Shown piece by piece: positions 18,968-27,266 of a stretch of DNA of 64,000 nt (positions within the stretch are counted from its first letter, which is position 1; every line of letters starts with the position of its first letter). Source of the stretch: Ruegeria haliotis (GTDB lineage Bacteria > Pseudomonadota > Alphaproteobacteria > Rhodobacterales > Rhodobacteraceae); assembly GCF_013377785.1 (NCBI RefSeq), contig NZ_JABXWT010000001.1, positions 797,533 to 861,532 on the forward strand. Direction: 5' to 3'. The notes under the pieces were generated by a model, which saw only the letters and a list, made by a program, of their open reading frames with translations, was not told the DNA's origin and did no database searches. Both the position numbers and the translations under genes were made by a program.

Positions 18968-20191
18968 CTATCGCCCCTCACGCGACCGTTTCAGCAATCG
19001 CCCTATGGTGAAAGATGTGCGGGGCGCATAGACATAGTTGGTCCGCTGCTCCGGTGTCGGGCGCGATCGCATCCGAGCCAATCCAAAAATAATCAGAAAA
19101 ACGTGGCCCATGGCGACATAAGCAAACAATGCGCTCGGTCCGAATTTCTGGATCAGGGTCGATGAAATGTAAGGCGAGGCAATCGCCCCCAATGCAAACC
19201 AGAACATCAGAGCCGCCGCCAGCTCTACCCGTTCTTCAGTGGTGGCAAAATCGTTCGCGTGGGCCGAAGATACCGAAAAGATCGGAAAGGTTGTCAACCC
19301 AAAGAAACCAGCGGCCAACATGACGCCCAGTGTTCCGGCACCGCTGGCTGCCATCGTGACGCCACAGCTGAAGATGGCTGCAGCAGACAGCCAGATTAAC
19401 ACCCAGCGCCGGTCATATTTGTCGGCCAACCACCCCACCGGATATTGCGCCAGCGCGCCGCCCAAAACAAACGAGGCCAGAAAAAAAGCGATCTGATCGA
19501 TACCAAGCCCGACTTCTTGGCCGTAGACCGGGCCGACCATGCGGAAGGACGCGGAACTCAGTGCAGCGACGATCACGCCGGCCACAGCCAAAGGTGAGCT
19601 GCGCCAAGCCAGTTTGGGGCGCAGGCGCGGTGCATCGGGTGTTTTGGGTTGGCTGGCCTTCGTCAATGTAAGAGGTAGCAGCGCGGCACAGCACAAAATC
19701 GCCAGCAAATTGTATGAGACATAAGAAGCAGGCGGCAGAACCGCGATGATCAACTGAGCGCCCAGCGACGCGCCCATGTCCACAATTCGATAAGTCCCCA
19801 TGGCGCGTCCGCGGGTTTCATTGGTGACCTTGGAGTTCAGCCAGGCTTCGATCACCGTATAACTGCCGGCAACACAGGTGCCTGACGCGATACGCAGTGC
19901 AGCCCAGATGTATGGGTTGTCCGTCAGCGTGTGTCCGATCAGTCCCATTGCGCCCAAAGCGGTGCAAACGGCAAATGCGCGGGAATGCCCGACTGAGCCC
20001 ATCAGCCGCGGAGCCCACCAGCAGCCGACGAAAAAGCCGATGAAATGCGCCGAGCCCAGAAGGCCGATCTGTTCCGTCGTGAATTCGAGGGTGATGCCGG
20101 AAATCGCATCCAGGGGGCCAACGCCACCTGTCGAAAGCTGTAGCAGAATGACGGAAAAAAACAGGGCGGCAAAGGATATGATCGTACGCAT
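18968..20191 (-). CDS. MFS transporter (YcaD-like)
   Basis: A major facilitator superfamily carrier of 407 residues with about twelve membrane segments. The central loop motif appears as WLADKYDRRWVL, and ETRGRAMGTYRIVDMGASLG resembles the YcaD/MFS_1 subgroup. I selected the ATG at 20191 (GAGG six bases upstream), since the 14 codons before it are not membrane-like. Substrate is unknown. It is followed only by the convergent side of metG and preceded by the YceI gene, 81 bases upstream on the same strand. Confidence 0.87.
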   Translation of the reverse strand: MRTIISFAALFFSVILLQLSTGGVGPLDAISGITLEFTTEQIGLLGSAHFIGFFVGCWWAPRLMGSVGHSRAFAVCTALGAMGLIGHTLTDNPYIWAALRIASGTCVAGSYTVIEAWLNSKVTNETRGRAMGTYRIVDMGASLGAQLIIAVLPPASYVSYNLLAILCCAALLPLTLTKASQPKTPDAPRLRPKLAWRSSPLAVAGVIVAALSSASFRMVGPVYGQEVGLGIDQIAFFLASFVLGGALAQYPVGWLADKYDRRWVLIWLSAAAIFSCGVTMAASGAGTLGVMLAAGFFGLTTFPIFSVSSAHANDFATTEERVELAAALMFWFALGAIASPYISSTLIQKFGPSALFAYVAMGHVFLIIFGLARMRSRPTPEQRTNYVYAPRTSFTIGRLLKRSREGR

Positions 20192-20272
20192 AATGGCCTC
20201 AGCATTGATCGCAATGCGCAGCAAAGCGCGCACCTATTCGACTTTATCGAGTCGTTTTCTGCCCTTCTTGCG

Positions 20273-20869
20273 TCAGGCCTTGCGCAGGATTTCGGCTTGG
20301 ATGTTCAGGCCAACAGTGTCCTGAACCAGATCGGCATAGCCCGAAGCCCCGAAATCATGACGGTTCAGTGCACCTTTCAGGCCGATGGACAGATGGTCAA
20401 GGTCATTCGTGCCCGTGCCCGGTTGGCGAAACAGTTCGGCTTGCAACGTGATCGGGCGCGTCACGCCACGCACTGTCAGATCACCAGTAATGCGCGCGCC
20501 GTTCGAGATACGGCCTCCGGGGCCAAGCTGAACTTTGGTGGAGACAAAGCGGATGGTCGGATATTCGGCGGCGTTCAGCACGCTTGGGCTTAGCATTGGT
20601 GCACGCGCAAAGGGCAGTTTGGTCCGCGCCTTTGCTACATTGAGTACGACGTCGACCTGACTGTTTTGTAATTGGCGCATGTCGATCTGAATATCGGCCG
20701 ATTGGATCGGCATCGTTCCAGATTGTGCGATTCCGGACAGATCAAAAGTGAACCTGACCGAGGTGCCACCCGGCGACAGCCGATAGGGGCTGAGCGCGCC
20801 CTGTGCCGCGTGTCCAAGTGGCAGTGCGACCATACCAGCGATCATGGAACGTCGGGTCAGCTTTCTCAT
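20273..20869 (-). CDS. YceI family periplasmic lipid-binding protein
   Basis: A 198-residue exported protein with an N-terminal signal beginning MRKLTRRSMIAGMVALPLGHAAQG, in which the RR pair hints at Tat export. The YceI lipocalin-like barrel follows (about 28-195), a fold that in relatives binds polyisoprenoids or quinone-like lipids. Family hallmarks are SVRFTFDLSG, YPTIRFVSTKV and the segment ITGDLTVRGVTRPITLQAEL. It is read in the same direction as the MFS gene downstream and the ImuA-like gene upstream. Nothing links the three functionally. Confidence 0.88.
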   Translation of the reverse strand: MRKLTRRSMIAGMVALPLGHAAQGALSPYRLSPGGTSVRFTFDLSGIAQSGTMPIQSADIQIDMRQLQNSQVDVVLNVAKARTKLPFARAPMLSPSVLNAAEYPTIRFVSTKVQLGPGGRISNGARITGDLTVRGVTRPITLQAELFRQPGTGTNDLDHLSIGLKGALNRHDFGASGYADLVQDTVGLNIQAEILRKA

Positions 20870-20931
20870 GCCGGAACGCTAGGGCGCGGCTGTGGCTTTG
20901 ACCAATCACAAGTTGCGTGATCTTTCGGCAG

Positions 20932-21552
20932 TCAGGCGCGGGTGTCTTCTGTTTCGATCCTCTGCAATTGCAGCCCGGCGCGCGCTGCGGTCTGGGTGGC
21001 CTGCCAACTGACCGGGGGCAGGGCGCGGGCACGGCGGCGGGTCAGAGCCCAGCGCCGAGCCTCGTCTTGATGGGTTGCGGCCATGTGCCAGCGTGTCTCG
21101 ATCCCTTGCGCGCCGCCATCGCCGGGGGTCAGCAATAAACCCAGCGGCGCCTGACCCATCGTGCCGCCCTGTTCGGCGGCCAGATGCATTCTGCGTATCG
21201 GCGTCAGTCCCGGTGGGCCGGGCAGGTCGCCGATCACCAGCGGGATTGCCCCGCTGCGCAGCGCCTCTTCCATGCACCACAGCAGGTCTTCGGCGCGGGT
21301 GGGGCGGACGAACAGGAATCGGGCCGGATCAGCAAAAGGCATCATGCCGTCGGGGTTCAATTGCCCCGCTTCCCACGCGGGAGAGATCCACAGAACCGGC
21401 CCCTGCGCCTGACCGGCCAACCACATGGCAAAGCTGCGCCGGGCAGGGCCGCAGGCCTCGTGTACGCGGCCCAGTTGCAGGGTGATTTCGTTATGAAGCG
21501 TCAGCCCCGGTGCAGCGCGCGCGGGCCTTTGTCCAAGAAGTTGTGTAGGCAT
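20932..21552 (-). CDS. ImuA-like RecA-fold protein, SOS regulated, without ImuB neighbour
   Basis: A 206-residue protein resembling ImuA, the RecA-like partner of the ImuA-ImuB-DnaE2 mutasome used for mutagenic repair. The likeness lies in VLWISPAWEAGQLNP, the segment WCMEEALRSG followed by LVIGDL, and RRMHLAAEQGG, which match the ImuA core layout. As in other ImuA proteins there is no intact Walker A motif. A LexA-type direct repeat lies 17 bases upstream of the ATG, which supports DNA-damage control. The usual partner genes imuB and dnaE2 are absent; the flanking genes are YceI and a membrane protease. It may act with an ImuB encoded elsewhere or be an independent paralogue. Confidence 0.75.
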   Translation of the reverse strand: MPTQLLGQRPARAAPGLTLHNEITLQLGRVHEACGPARRSFAMWLAGQAQGPVLWISPAWEAGQLNPDGMMPFADPARFLFVRPTRAEDLLWCMEEALRSGAIPLVIGDLPGPPGLTPIRRMHLAAEQGGTMGQAPLGLLLTPGDGGAQGIETRWHMAATHQDEARRWALTRRRARALPPVSWQATQTAARAGLQLQRIETEDTRA

Positions 21553-21568
21553 GATCGCAAGCTATCAT

Positions 21569-21583
21569 GTTCTTATTTTGTTC
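21569..21583. promoter_or_regulatory. LexA-type SOS box
   Basis: The sequence is GTTC, seven bases (TTATTTT), GTTC, an exact match to the direct-repeat LexA site of alphaproteobacteria. It lies 17-31 bases upstream of the ImuA-like start, overlapping the expected promoter, and the AT-rich spacer fits. A chance occurrence is possible but unlikely exactly before an ImuA-family gene. Confidence 0.8.
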
Positions 21584-21600
21584 TCAAGCTGGGAAGTCAC

Positions 21601-22182
21601 TCAACGCGACAGGATCAAGCGGCCTTCAGCAAACTGGATGTTGGAAAAACGGTGCAGATAATCCATGCCCAACAAAGACTGATTCAGGTCGCCTTCATTG
21701 ATCCAGGCAGAAACGCCGTTGTCCCGGATCGGCCCCAACGCCAGACTGTCCAACCGAACCGGGGCAGTGCGCACAACACCATTCGCCGTTGACGCGCGGC
21801 CAAAGTAGTTCAGTTGATCCAGATCGAAACCCGCCCGTTTGGCGTCATTCGGGCTGAGGACAATCTGACTGGCGCCGGTGTCGACCAGAAACGTGATAGG
21901 CTCTCCATTTACCAGCATAGGCAGATAATAATGGCCATCAAACGCGCGCGGTACCTCGATGGTATTGCCACTGACGGCCATCTGGGGCGTGGTGCTGACG
22001 GTCGATCGGATGTCACCCCACAGGCCGACAACTGCGATGACGCCAATGAATATGAATACCCAGGCCATGACTTGCTGCAAGGTTTTGCCCAGCGACTGTC
22101 GATTATGCGTGAAGAACCACATCACCAGCGCTGCGCCCAGCAGAACCAGATAGGTCAAACGCCCGATTTCATAGCCATCCAT
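21601..22182 (-). CDS. Membrane-anchored retropepsin-like aspartic protease (TIGR02281 type)
   Basis: A 193-residue protein with two N-terminal membrane helices (about 9-26 and 37-56), then a single-domain clan AA aspartic protease fold. The catalytic motif is FLVDTGAS, with DTGAS at residues 101-105. The second hydrophobic motif is SLLGMDYLHRFSNIQF near 170-185. Members probably dimerise to form the active site; natural substrates are not established. The protease domain should face the periplasm, though topology is not certain. It lies 43 bases after the MarC gene on the same strand. Confidence 0.87.
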   Translation of the reverse strand: MDGYEIGRLTYLVLLGAALVMWFFTHNRQSLGKTLQQVMAWVFIFIGVIAVVGLWGDIRSTVSTTPQMAVSGNTIEVPRAFDGHYYLPMLVNGEPITFLVDTGASQIVLSPNDAKRAGFDLDQLNYFGRASTANGVVRTAPVRLDSLALGPIRDNGVSAWINEGDLNQSLLGMDYLHRFSNIQFAEGRLILSR

Positions 22183-22224
22183 ATCAGAACCCGAAAAAAA
22201 TCATTGCCATTCCGATATGGGAAT

Positions 22225-22845
22225 TCACGACGCAAAACCAAAGGCCTTGAGGCCATCCAGAATAAACTGAACCGACAGCGCCGCCAGCAACATGCCCAGC
22301 AACCGGGTCAGCACGTTCAACCCGGTCTTGCCCAGAATCCGGGCGATCAGACCGCCGGATAGAAAGAACGTGAGCACCACAGCCATGACTGCCAGCATCA
22401 CGCCCGAGGCTGCGGCGATACCCTGAAGGCCTGGATGTACTCCGGCCAGTAGAATGATCGTGGCGATCGATCCGGGACCAGCAACCAGAGGAATGGCGAG
22501 CGGAAAAACCGAAGGGTCGGGATGGTCTTCTTCTTCGGCCCGGTCCTCGCGCCGTTTGGTGCGCCGATCGAACAGCATGTCGAGCGCGGTCAGAAACAGC
22601 AACGCGCCACCCGCGACCTTGAAGGCCTCCATCGAGATGCCGACGAAACCCAGAACTGCCTCGCCGAATGCGGCGAAGGCAATCAGAATGCACGAAGCCG
22701 TCAGGCAGGTGCGATAGGCCGTCCTACGACGGGTTGGTGCATTCATGCCTTGGGTCAAGGCGACAAAGATCGGTGTGGTGCCGAATGGGTCGATGACAAC
22801 AAACAGAGTGGTAAAGGCGGTGATGAAGAAGGCCAGATCAATCAT
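22225..22845 (-). CDS. MarC family integral membrane protein
   Basis: A 206-residue inner membrane protein with about six helices, of the MarC/UPF0056 family. Recognisable parts are the N-terminal FVVIDPFGTTPIFVALTQG and the central SVFPLAIPLVAGPGSIATIILL with the conserved PGSI. The role of the family is unsettled; an early link with multiple antibiotic resistance in E. coli was not upheld. Its ATG overlaps the stop of the ABC-F gene upstream (ATGA), so the two should be translationally coupled. Confidence 0.92.
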   Translation of the reverse strand: MIDLAFFITAFTTLFVVIDPFGTTPIFVALTQGMNAPTRRRTAYRTCLTASCILIAFAAFGEAVLGFVGISMEAFKVAGGALLFLTALDMLFDRRTKRREDRAEEEDHPDPSVFPLAIPLVAGPGSIATIILLAGVHPGLQGIAAASGVMLAVMAVVLTFFLSGGLIARILGKTGLNVLTRLLGMLLAALSVQFILDGLKAFGFAS

Positions 22846-24695
22846 GCAGCGTTCTCGGCGTTTTCAAGTCGTTCGGAGGCGGTGATCCACAAAGCCTCGG
22901 CCTTTTCCATCGCTTCGGAGACTTCGGCGAATTTACGGTTCCAGATTGCCAGATCTTTGACCCGGTCATCCTCGTACAGCGCCGGATCGGCCAATTTGGC
23001 GGACAGCTTATCATGCATGTCGGTCAGTTTCGCGACTCGGTCCTCGCATTTGCGCAGATTGGCACGCAGGGCCAGCACCGACTCACGCGAGGGGCGTTTG
23101 GGTTTTGTCGCCTGAGGCTTTTCTTTGATCGGCTTGTCGCGGGCCAGCAGCAGGCTGCGATACGCCTCAAGATCACCATCAAACGGTTTTACAGATCCGT
23201 CCGAAACCAGCCACAGATGATCTGCTACCAGCCCCAACAAGTGCATGTCATGGCTAACCAGAACAACCGCACCGGAATAGGCAGTCAGTGCCTCGACCAG
23301 GGCTTCGCGGCTTTCGATGTCCAGATGGTTGGTCGGTTCGTCAAGGATCAGCATGTGCGGTGCGTCGATGGTGGCGATCAGCAGCGACAACCGTGCCTTT
23401 TGCCCACCCGACAGGCGCCCGACTTTAGTTATAGCCTGATCCGCACCCAAGCCGAACCCGGCGAGACGCGACCGCCATTTGCCCGGCGCCTCATAGGGGC
23501 GCAGACGGCGCAAATGGTCCAGCGGCGTTTCATCCACATGCAGCTCATCCACCTGATGTTGGGCGAAATAACCGATGCGCAATTTGGGGCTGCGCGTCAT
23601 TTTACCCGCCATCAGTGGCAGGCGATCTGACAGAAGCTTGGATAGGGTGGATTTCCCCTGACCGTTCTTACCCAACAGCGCAATCCGGTCGTCCTGATCG
23701 ATCCGCAGGTTCAGGCGGCGCAATACCTCGGTCTCGCCATAGCCGGTCACACCGCCTTCGATTTGAATGATTGGTGGCGACAGTTCTTCGGGCTCTGGAA
23801 ACGAAAAAGCACGCAAGGCAGCTTCTTGCGGGGTAGCGACCAACTGAATGCGTTCAATCATTTTAAGGCGGGATTGGGCCTGTACGGCTTTAGATGCCTT
23901 GTACCGAAATCGGTCCACAAAGCTTTGCAAATGCGCGACACGGGCTTTGGCCTTGGTGTTCTCGGATTCGGCCTGTGCCAGTCTCTCGGCGCGGCGTTCT
24001 GCGAATTTGTCGTAAGGCACCGCGTAATACGTCAGCTTGCGGTCTTCCAGGTGCAGGATCGAGCCCACAGCGCGGTTCAGCAGCCCACGGTCGTGGCTGA
24101 TGATGATCACTGTATGCGGATACCTTGCCAGATAACTTTCAAGCCACAGCGCGCCTTCGAGATCCAGATAGTTGGTCGGTTCGTCCAGCAACAGAAGATC
24201 GGGCTTCGAGAACAGCACCGCCGCCAACGCCACACGCATCCGCCACCCACCCGAAAAATCCGAGCACGGACGTAGCTGGTCGTCATCGTCAAACCCCAGC
24301 CCCTTGAGGATCGAGGCGGCGCGCGCCTCGGCCGACCACGCGTCGATATCAACGAGGCGGGTCTGGATTTCAGCAATCCGGTCTGGATCGGTGGCGCTGT
24401 CCGATTCGTCCATCAGCGCGCTGCGTTCCGTGTCGGCGGCCAGAACCGTGTTTATCAGCGACACCTCGGAGGAGGGCACCTCTTGCGCAACACCGCCGAT
24501 CCGCGCCCGTTTCGGCAAGGTGATGTTGCCGGACTCAAGCGCCAGCTCGCCCCGGATAAGCCGGAACAAGGTGGTCTTACCGGTACCGTTCCGGCCCACA
24601 AGGCCGACCTTGTGACCATCAGGAATGGTGGCGCTGGCCCCGTCGATCAGGGGACGGCCTTCGACGGCATAAGTTATGTTTTCGATCCGTAGCAT
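22842..24695 (-). CDS. ABC-F family ATP-binding protein
   Basis: A soluble protein of 617 residues with two ABC ATPase domains and no membrane part. Walker A motifs are GRNGTGKTT (near residue 34) and GKNGQGKST (near 340). Signature motifs are SGGWRMRVALA and LSGGQKARLSL, and both domains have LDEPTN Walker B sequences. The domains are joined by the helical linker typical of the family, and a charged coiled coil closes the C-terminus. ABC-F proteins act on ribosomes to relieve stalling or regulate early elongation; the C-terminal coil suggests a Uup/YheS-like subgroup. The overlap with MarC suggests co-expression. Confidence 0.93.
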   Translation of the reverse strand: MLRIENITYAVEGRPLIDGASATIPDGHKVGLVGRNGTGKTTLFRLIRGELALESGNITLPKRARIGGVAQEVPSSEVSLINTVLAADTERSALMDESDSATDPDRIAEIQTRLVDIDAWSAEARAASILKGLGFDDDDQLRPCSDFSGGWRMRVALAAVLFSKPDLLLLDEPTNYLDLEGALWLESYLARYPHTVIIISHDRGLLNRAVGSILHLEDRKLTYYAVPYDKFAERRAERLAQAESENTKAKARVAHLQSFVDRFRYKASKAVQAQSRLKMIERIQLVATPQEAALRAFSFPEPEELSPPIIQIEGGVTGYGETEVLRRLNLRIDQDDRIALLGKNGQGKSTLSKLLSDRLPLMAGKMTRSPKLRIGYFAQHQVDELHVDETPLDHLRRLRPYEAPGKWRSRLAGFGLGADQAITKVGRLSGGQKARLSLLIATIDAPHMLILDEPTNHLDIESREALVEALTAYSGAVVLVSHDMHLLGLVADHLWLVSDGSVKPFDGDLEAYRSLLLARDKPIKEKPQATKPKRPSRESVLALRANLRKCEDRVAKLTDMHDKLSAKLADPALYEDDRVKDLAIWNRKFAEVSEAMEKAEALWITASERLENAENAA

Positions 24696-24782
24696 GCGCC
24701 GCTCTTAGCAGAGGGTGAAAGGGGCCGCCAGCGGCTTGGCATGTTCAATTTGCAGGTGATGTGATAGCGCAGATCCGGTTAC

Positions 24783-26006
24783 ATGCTTTCATTGGTTTTT
24801 ATCATGCGCGCGGCCCATTCACCCCCTTCACTGGTCACACTCGTTTTTGCCACGGCGCTGTCGGTGCTGTCGCTGAACATGTTCTTGCCGTCACTGGCCC
24901 GGATGGGCGAAGACTTCCAGGTTGATTATGCCTTGGTGAACCTGTCGGTGGCTGGGTATCTGGCGGTTTCCGCTGTTCTGCAATTGGTCATGGGGCCACT
25001 GTCGGACCGATACGGACGCAGGCCCGTCCTGTTGATCTGTATGTCAGTCTTCGTTTGTGCTTCTGTTGGGTGTGTCCTGGCCGAGTCGATCTGGGTGTTT
25101 CTTGGATTTCGTCTTTTGCAGGCTGCTGTTGTTGCGGGCCCCGTTCTGTCCAGTGCATCGATCCGGGACATGTATCCGCCGAATGAGGCAGCCAGCAAAC
25201 TGGGTTATGTCGCGATGGCCATGGCGCTGGCGCCAATGCTGGGGCCGATGCTGGGCGGGGCTTTGGACATGTTGTTTGGCTGGCGCGCTGGGTTCGTGCT
25301 GTATTCGGTGCTGGGGGCAGGGATGCTGGTGCTGCTTTGGGCGGATATGGGCGAGACCAATACCGACCGATCCTCGACCTTCGGCGCTCAGCTGCGCGAG
25401 TACCCGCATCTGTTTCGCGCGCGTCGTTTTTGGGGATACGCCCTGTGCGCGGCGTTTTCGATCGGAGGGTTCTACAGCTTTGTCACCGGCGCGCCGCTGG
25501 TCGCCGCGGCGTGGTTCGACCTCAGCCCGGCTATGCTGGGCCTGGGTATCGGCATCATCACCGGTGGGTTTATGGTTGGAAACTTCATTACCGGGCGAAT
25601 TGCATCACGAACGCGCCTGACAACGATGATACTGATCGGGCGGATGATCGCATCGGCGGGCCCATTTTGCGGTTTGCTGCTATTCATGGCTGATCTTGGG
25701 TCTGTCTGGATCTTCTTCGGCTCGGCTGTCTTTGTGGGGTTCGGCAATGGCCTGACGAATGCCAACGCATCGGCGGGATTGATGTCCGTCCGTCCCAAAC
25801 TGGCAGGCAGTGCTGCGGGCCTGTCGGGTGCAATGGTTGTGGGGTTGGGGGCCGTTCTGACGTCTTTGACAGGTGCATTGGCCACCCCCGAGAACGCGCC
25901 GTTTCTGGTGCTTGGCATGATGTGTGCCAGCAGCTTTGCCGGACTGCTCGCGGTGCTTTATGTGCGCTGGGTTGACCATCGGAACCCGCTGCCCGACCCA
26001 ATCTGA
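24783..26006 (+). CDS. Bcr/CflA-type MFS drug exporter
   Basis: A 407-residue, twelve-helix proton antiporter of the DHA1 Bcr/CflA subfamily. Hallmarks are SLNMFLPSLARMGEDFQVDYA at the first helix, the loop motif GPLSDRYGRRPVLL, and the helix-5 antiporter motif around GYVAMAMALAPMLGPMLGGAL. Likely substrates by family are drugs such as bicyclomycin or chloramphenicol, or metabolites. The start could be 24783 or the ATG at 24804; neither has a convincing ribosome binding site. It is divergent from the ABC-F gene and stands alone before ndk. Confidence 0.88.
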   Translation: MLSLVFIMRAAHSPPSLVTLVFATALSVLSLNMFLPSLARMGEDFQVDYALVNLSVAGYLAVSAVLQLVMGPLSDRYGRRPVLLICMSVFVCASVGCVLAESIWVFLGFRLLQAAVVAGPVLSSASIRDMYPPNEAASKLGYVAMAMALAPMLGPMLGGALDMLFGWRAGFVLYSVLGAGMLVLLWADMGETNTDRSSTFGAQLREYPHLFRARRFWGYALCAAFSIGGFYSFVTGAPLVAAAWFDLSPAMLGLGIGIITGGFMVGNFITGRIASRTRLTTMILIGRMIASAGPFCGLLLFMADLGSVWIFFGSAVFVGFGNGLTNANASAGLMSVRPKLAGSAAGLSGAMVVGLGAVLTSLTGALATPENAPFLVLGMMCASSFAGLLAVLYVRWVDHRNPLPDPI

Positions 26007-26125
26007 ACGCCAATCACCAAAGCGGCCCATCATTCCACTTTTCATGACGCACATACCATGTTAGGCGGCGCGCGATGGATTTCGGCGCGGGACAATCCGC
26101 GTTATTTGACTAAGGAGAGGCCGAT

Positions 26126-26548
26126 ATGGCACTGGAACGCACATTCTCGATCATCAAACCCGATGCAACCCGCCGCAACCTGACTGGCAAGATCAACGCC
26201 AAGTTCGAAGACGCAGGCCTGCGCATCGTTGCGCAAAAGCGCATCCACATGACCAAAGCGCAGGCTGGCAAGTTCTATGACGTGCATGCCGAGCGCCCGT
26301 TCTATGACGAACTGTGCGAATTCATGTCGTCTGAGCCGGTCATCGTTCAGGTTCTGGAAGGCGAAGGCGCCATTGCCAAGAACCGCGAAGTCATGGGCGC
26401 AACCAACCCTGCCGACGCAGCCGCCGGCACCATCCGCGCCGAATTCGCTGAATCGGTTGGTGAAAACTCGGTCCACGGTTCGGACGCACCGGAAACTGCT
26501 GCGGTCGAAATCGCATACTTTTTCTCGGGCATCGAGCTGGTTGGCTAA
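26126..26548 (+). CDS. ndk: Nucleoside diphosphate kinase
   Basis: It transfers the terminal phosphate between nucleoside tri- and diphosphates through a phosphohistidine. Length is 140. The catalytic histidine is H117 in the motif NSVHGSD, and the N-terminal TFSIIKPDA segment is conserved. AAGGAGAG lies upstream of the ATG. A strong terminator follows, so it is probably a single-gene transcript. Confidence 0.97.
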   Translation: MALERTFSIIKPDATRRNLTGKINAKFEDAGLRIVAQKRIHMTKAQAGKFYDVHAERPFYDELCEFMSSEPVIVQVLEGEGAIAKNREVMGATNPADAAAGTIRAEFAESVGENSVHGSDAPETAAVEIAYFFSGIELVG

Positions 26549-26574
26549 TCCGGCCTTTGGATCACGCTAAAGAG

Positions 26575-26606
26575 GGCCGCATCCGATCACGGGTGCGGCC
26601 TTTTTT
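26575..26606 (+). terminator. Terminator of ndk
   Basis: A 10-bp stem with one G-T pair (GGCCGCATCC at 26575-26584, GGGTGCGGCC at 26591-26600) is followed by six T. Confidence 0.9.
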
Positions 26607-26614
26607 GTGTCGGA

Positions 26615-26962
26615 TTAAACCGGCTTGAGGTCTTTTGGTGCCACGCGTACGCCAATCGCGTCCAGATCCGAAATCATGCGGTTTTGCGGTACAGTACTGA
26701 CACTTGCCTTGATTGCATCGAACCTATGCCGCAATGCCTTTTTCTCATCGCCCTTGCAGTCGTTCCACGGGCGACCCTGCAAGCCCATGACCAGCACGTA
26801 GTATCCAATGAAATGGGCCTTGGTGCCTGCCTGCAATAAGCGGGTATAGGTCGCATCTGCCCCCAGATCACGCAGCTCTTTTGCGGAATGAATGCCTGCA
26901 CGGGCACAAGCCTGTTCAAAGGCCGGGCCAAGATTGCGGATCGAGGATACGGGGTCAGACAT
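26615..26962 (-). CDS. TfoX/Sxy C-terminal domain protein
   Basis: A 115-residue protein that matches the C-terminal helical domain of TfoX/Sxy (IRNLGPAFEQACARAGIHSAKELRDLGADATYTRLLQAG). It lacks the N-terminal domain of the full competence regulator. The first ~85 residues are the helix-hairpin-helix-like fold and the remainder is a short tail. Stand-alone versions are common in alphaproteobacteria and have no proven link to competence. It faces ndk across the terminator and is divergent from the CHAD operon. Confidence 0.82.
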   Translation of the reverse strand: MSDPVSSIRNLGPAFEQACARAGIHSAKELRDLGADATYTRLLQAGTKAHFIGYYVLVMGLQGRPWNDCKGDEKKALRHRFDAIKASVSTVPQNRMISDLDAIGVRVAPKDLKPV

Positions 26963-27266
26963 GTCCTTGTCTTAGCGGCACCGCCCGACGCTGTCACCGG
27001 TGTATTATCAGGGGCATTCGAGGTTTATCTTGATGCACGGACGGAAACGCGATTTCATGACGTTGTGCCGTTGCGGAGATGCAGATGTCCACGGCGGGGG
27101 AAGACCGCTAGCATTGAACAAAGGTGATTGGAACACGTCTCTGAAGTTGGATGAAACGACCCTGAAGGCGCTGAAAATCCGTGCGGTCAACCAAGGGGAA
27201 CATTTTCGGAGAATTCGGTGAGACACTGGCCAACGAGTATCCTGATACTCTTCGAAAGGGCGCCCT
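26963..27266. other. Gene-free stretch before the CHAD-ParA-CYTH operon
   Basis: This 304-base stretch separates the TfoX-domain gene from the CHAD gene and should contain both promoters. A plus-strand frame of 73 codons (27000-27221) crosses it, but I see no ribosome binding site and no recognisable protein. I see no RNA gene, terminator or convincing inverted repeat. Confidence 0.5.
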
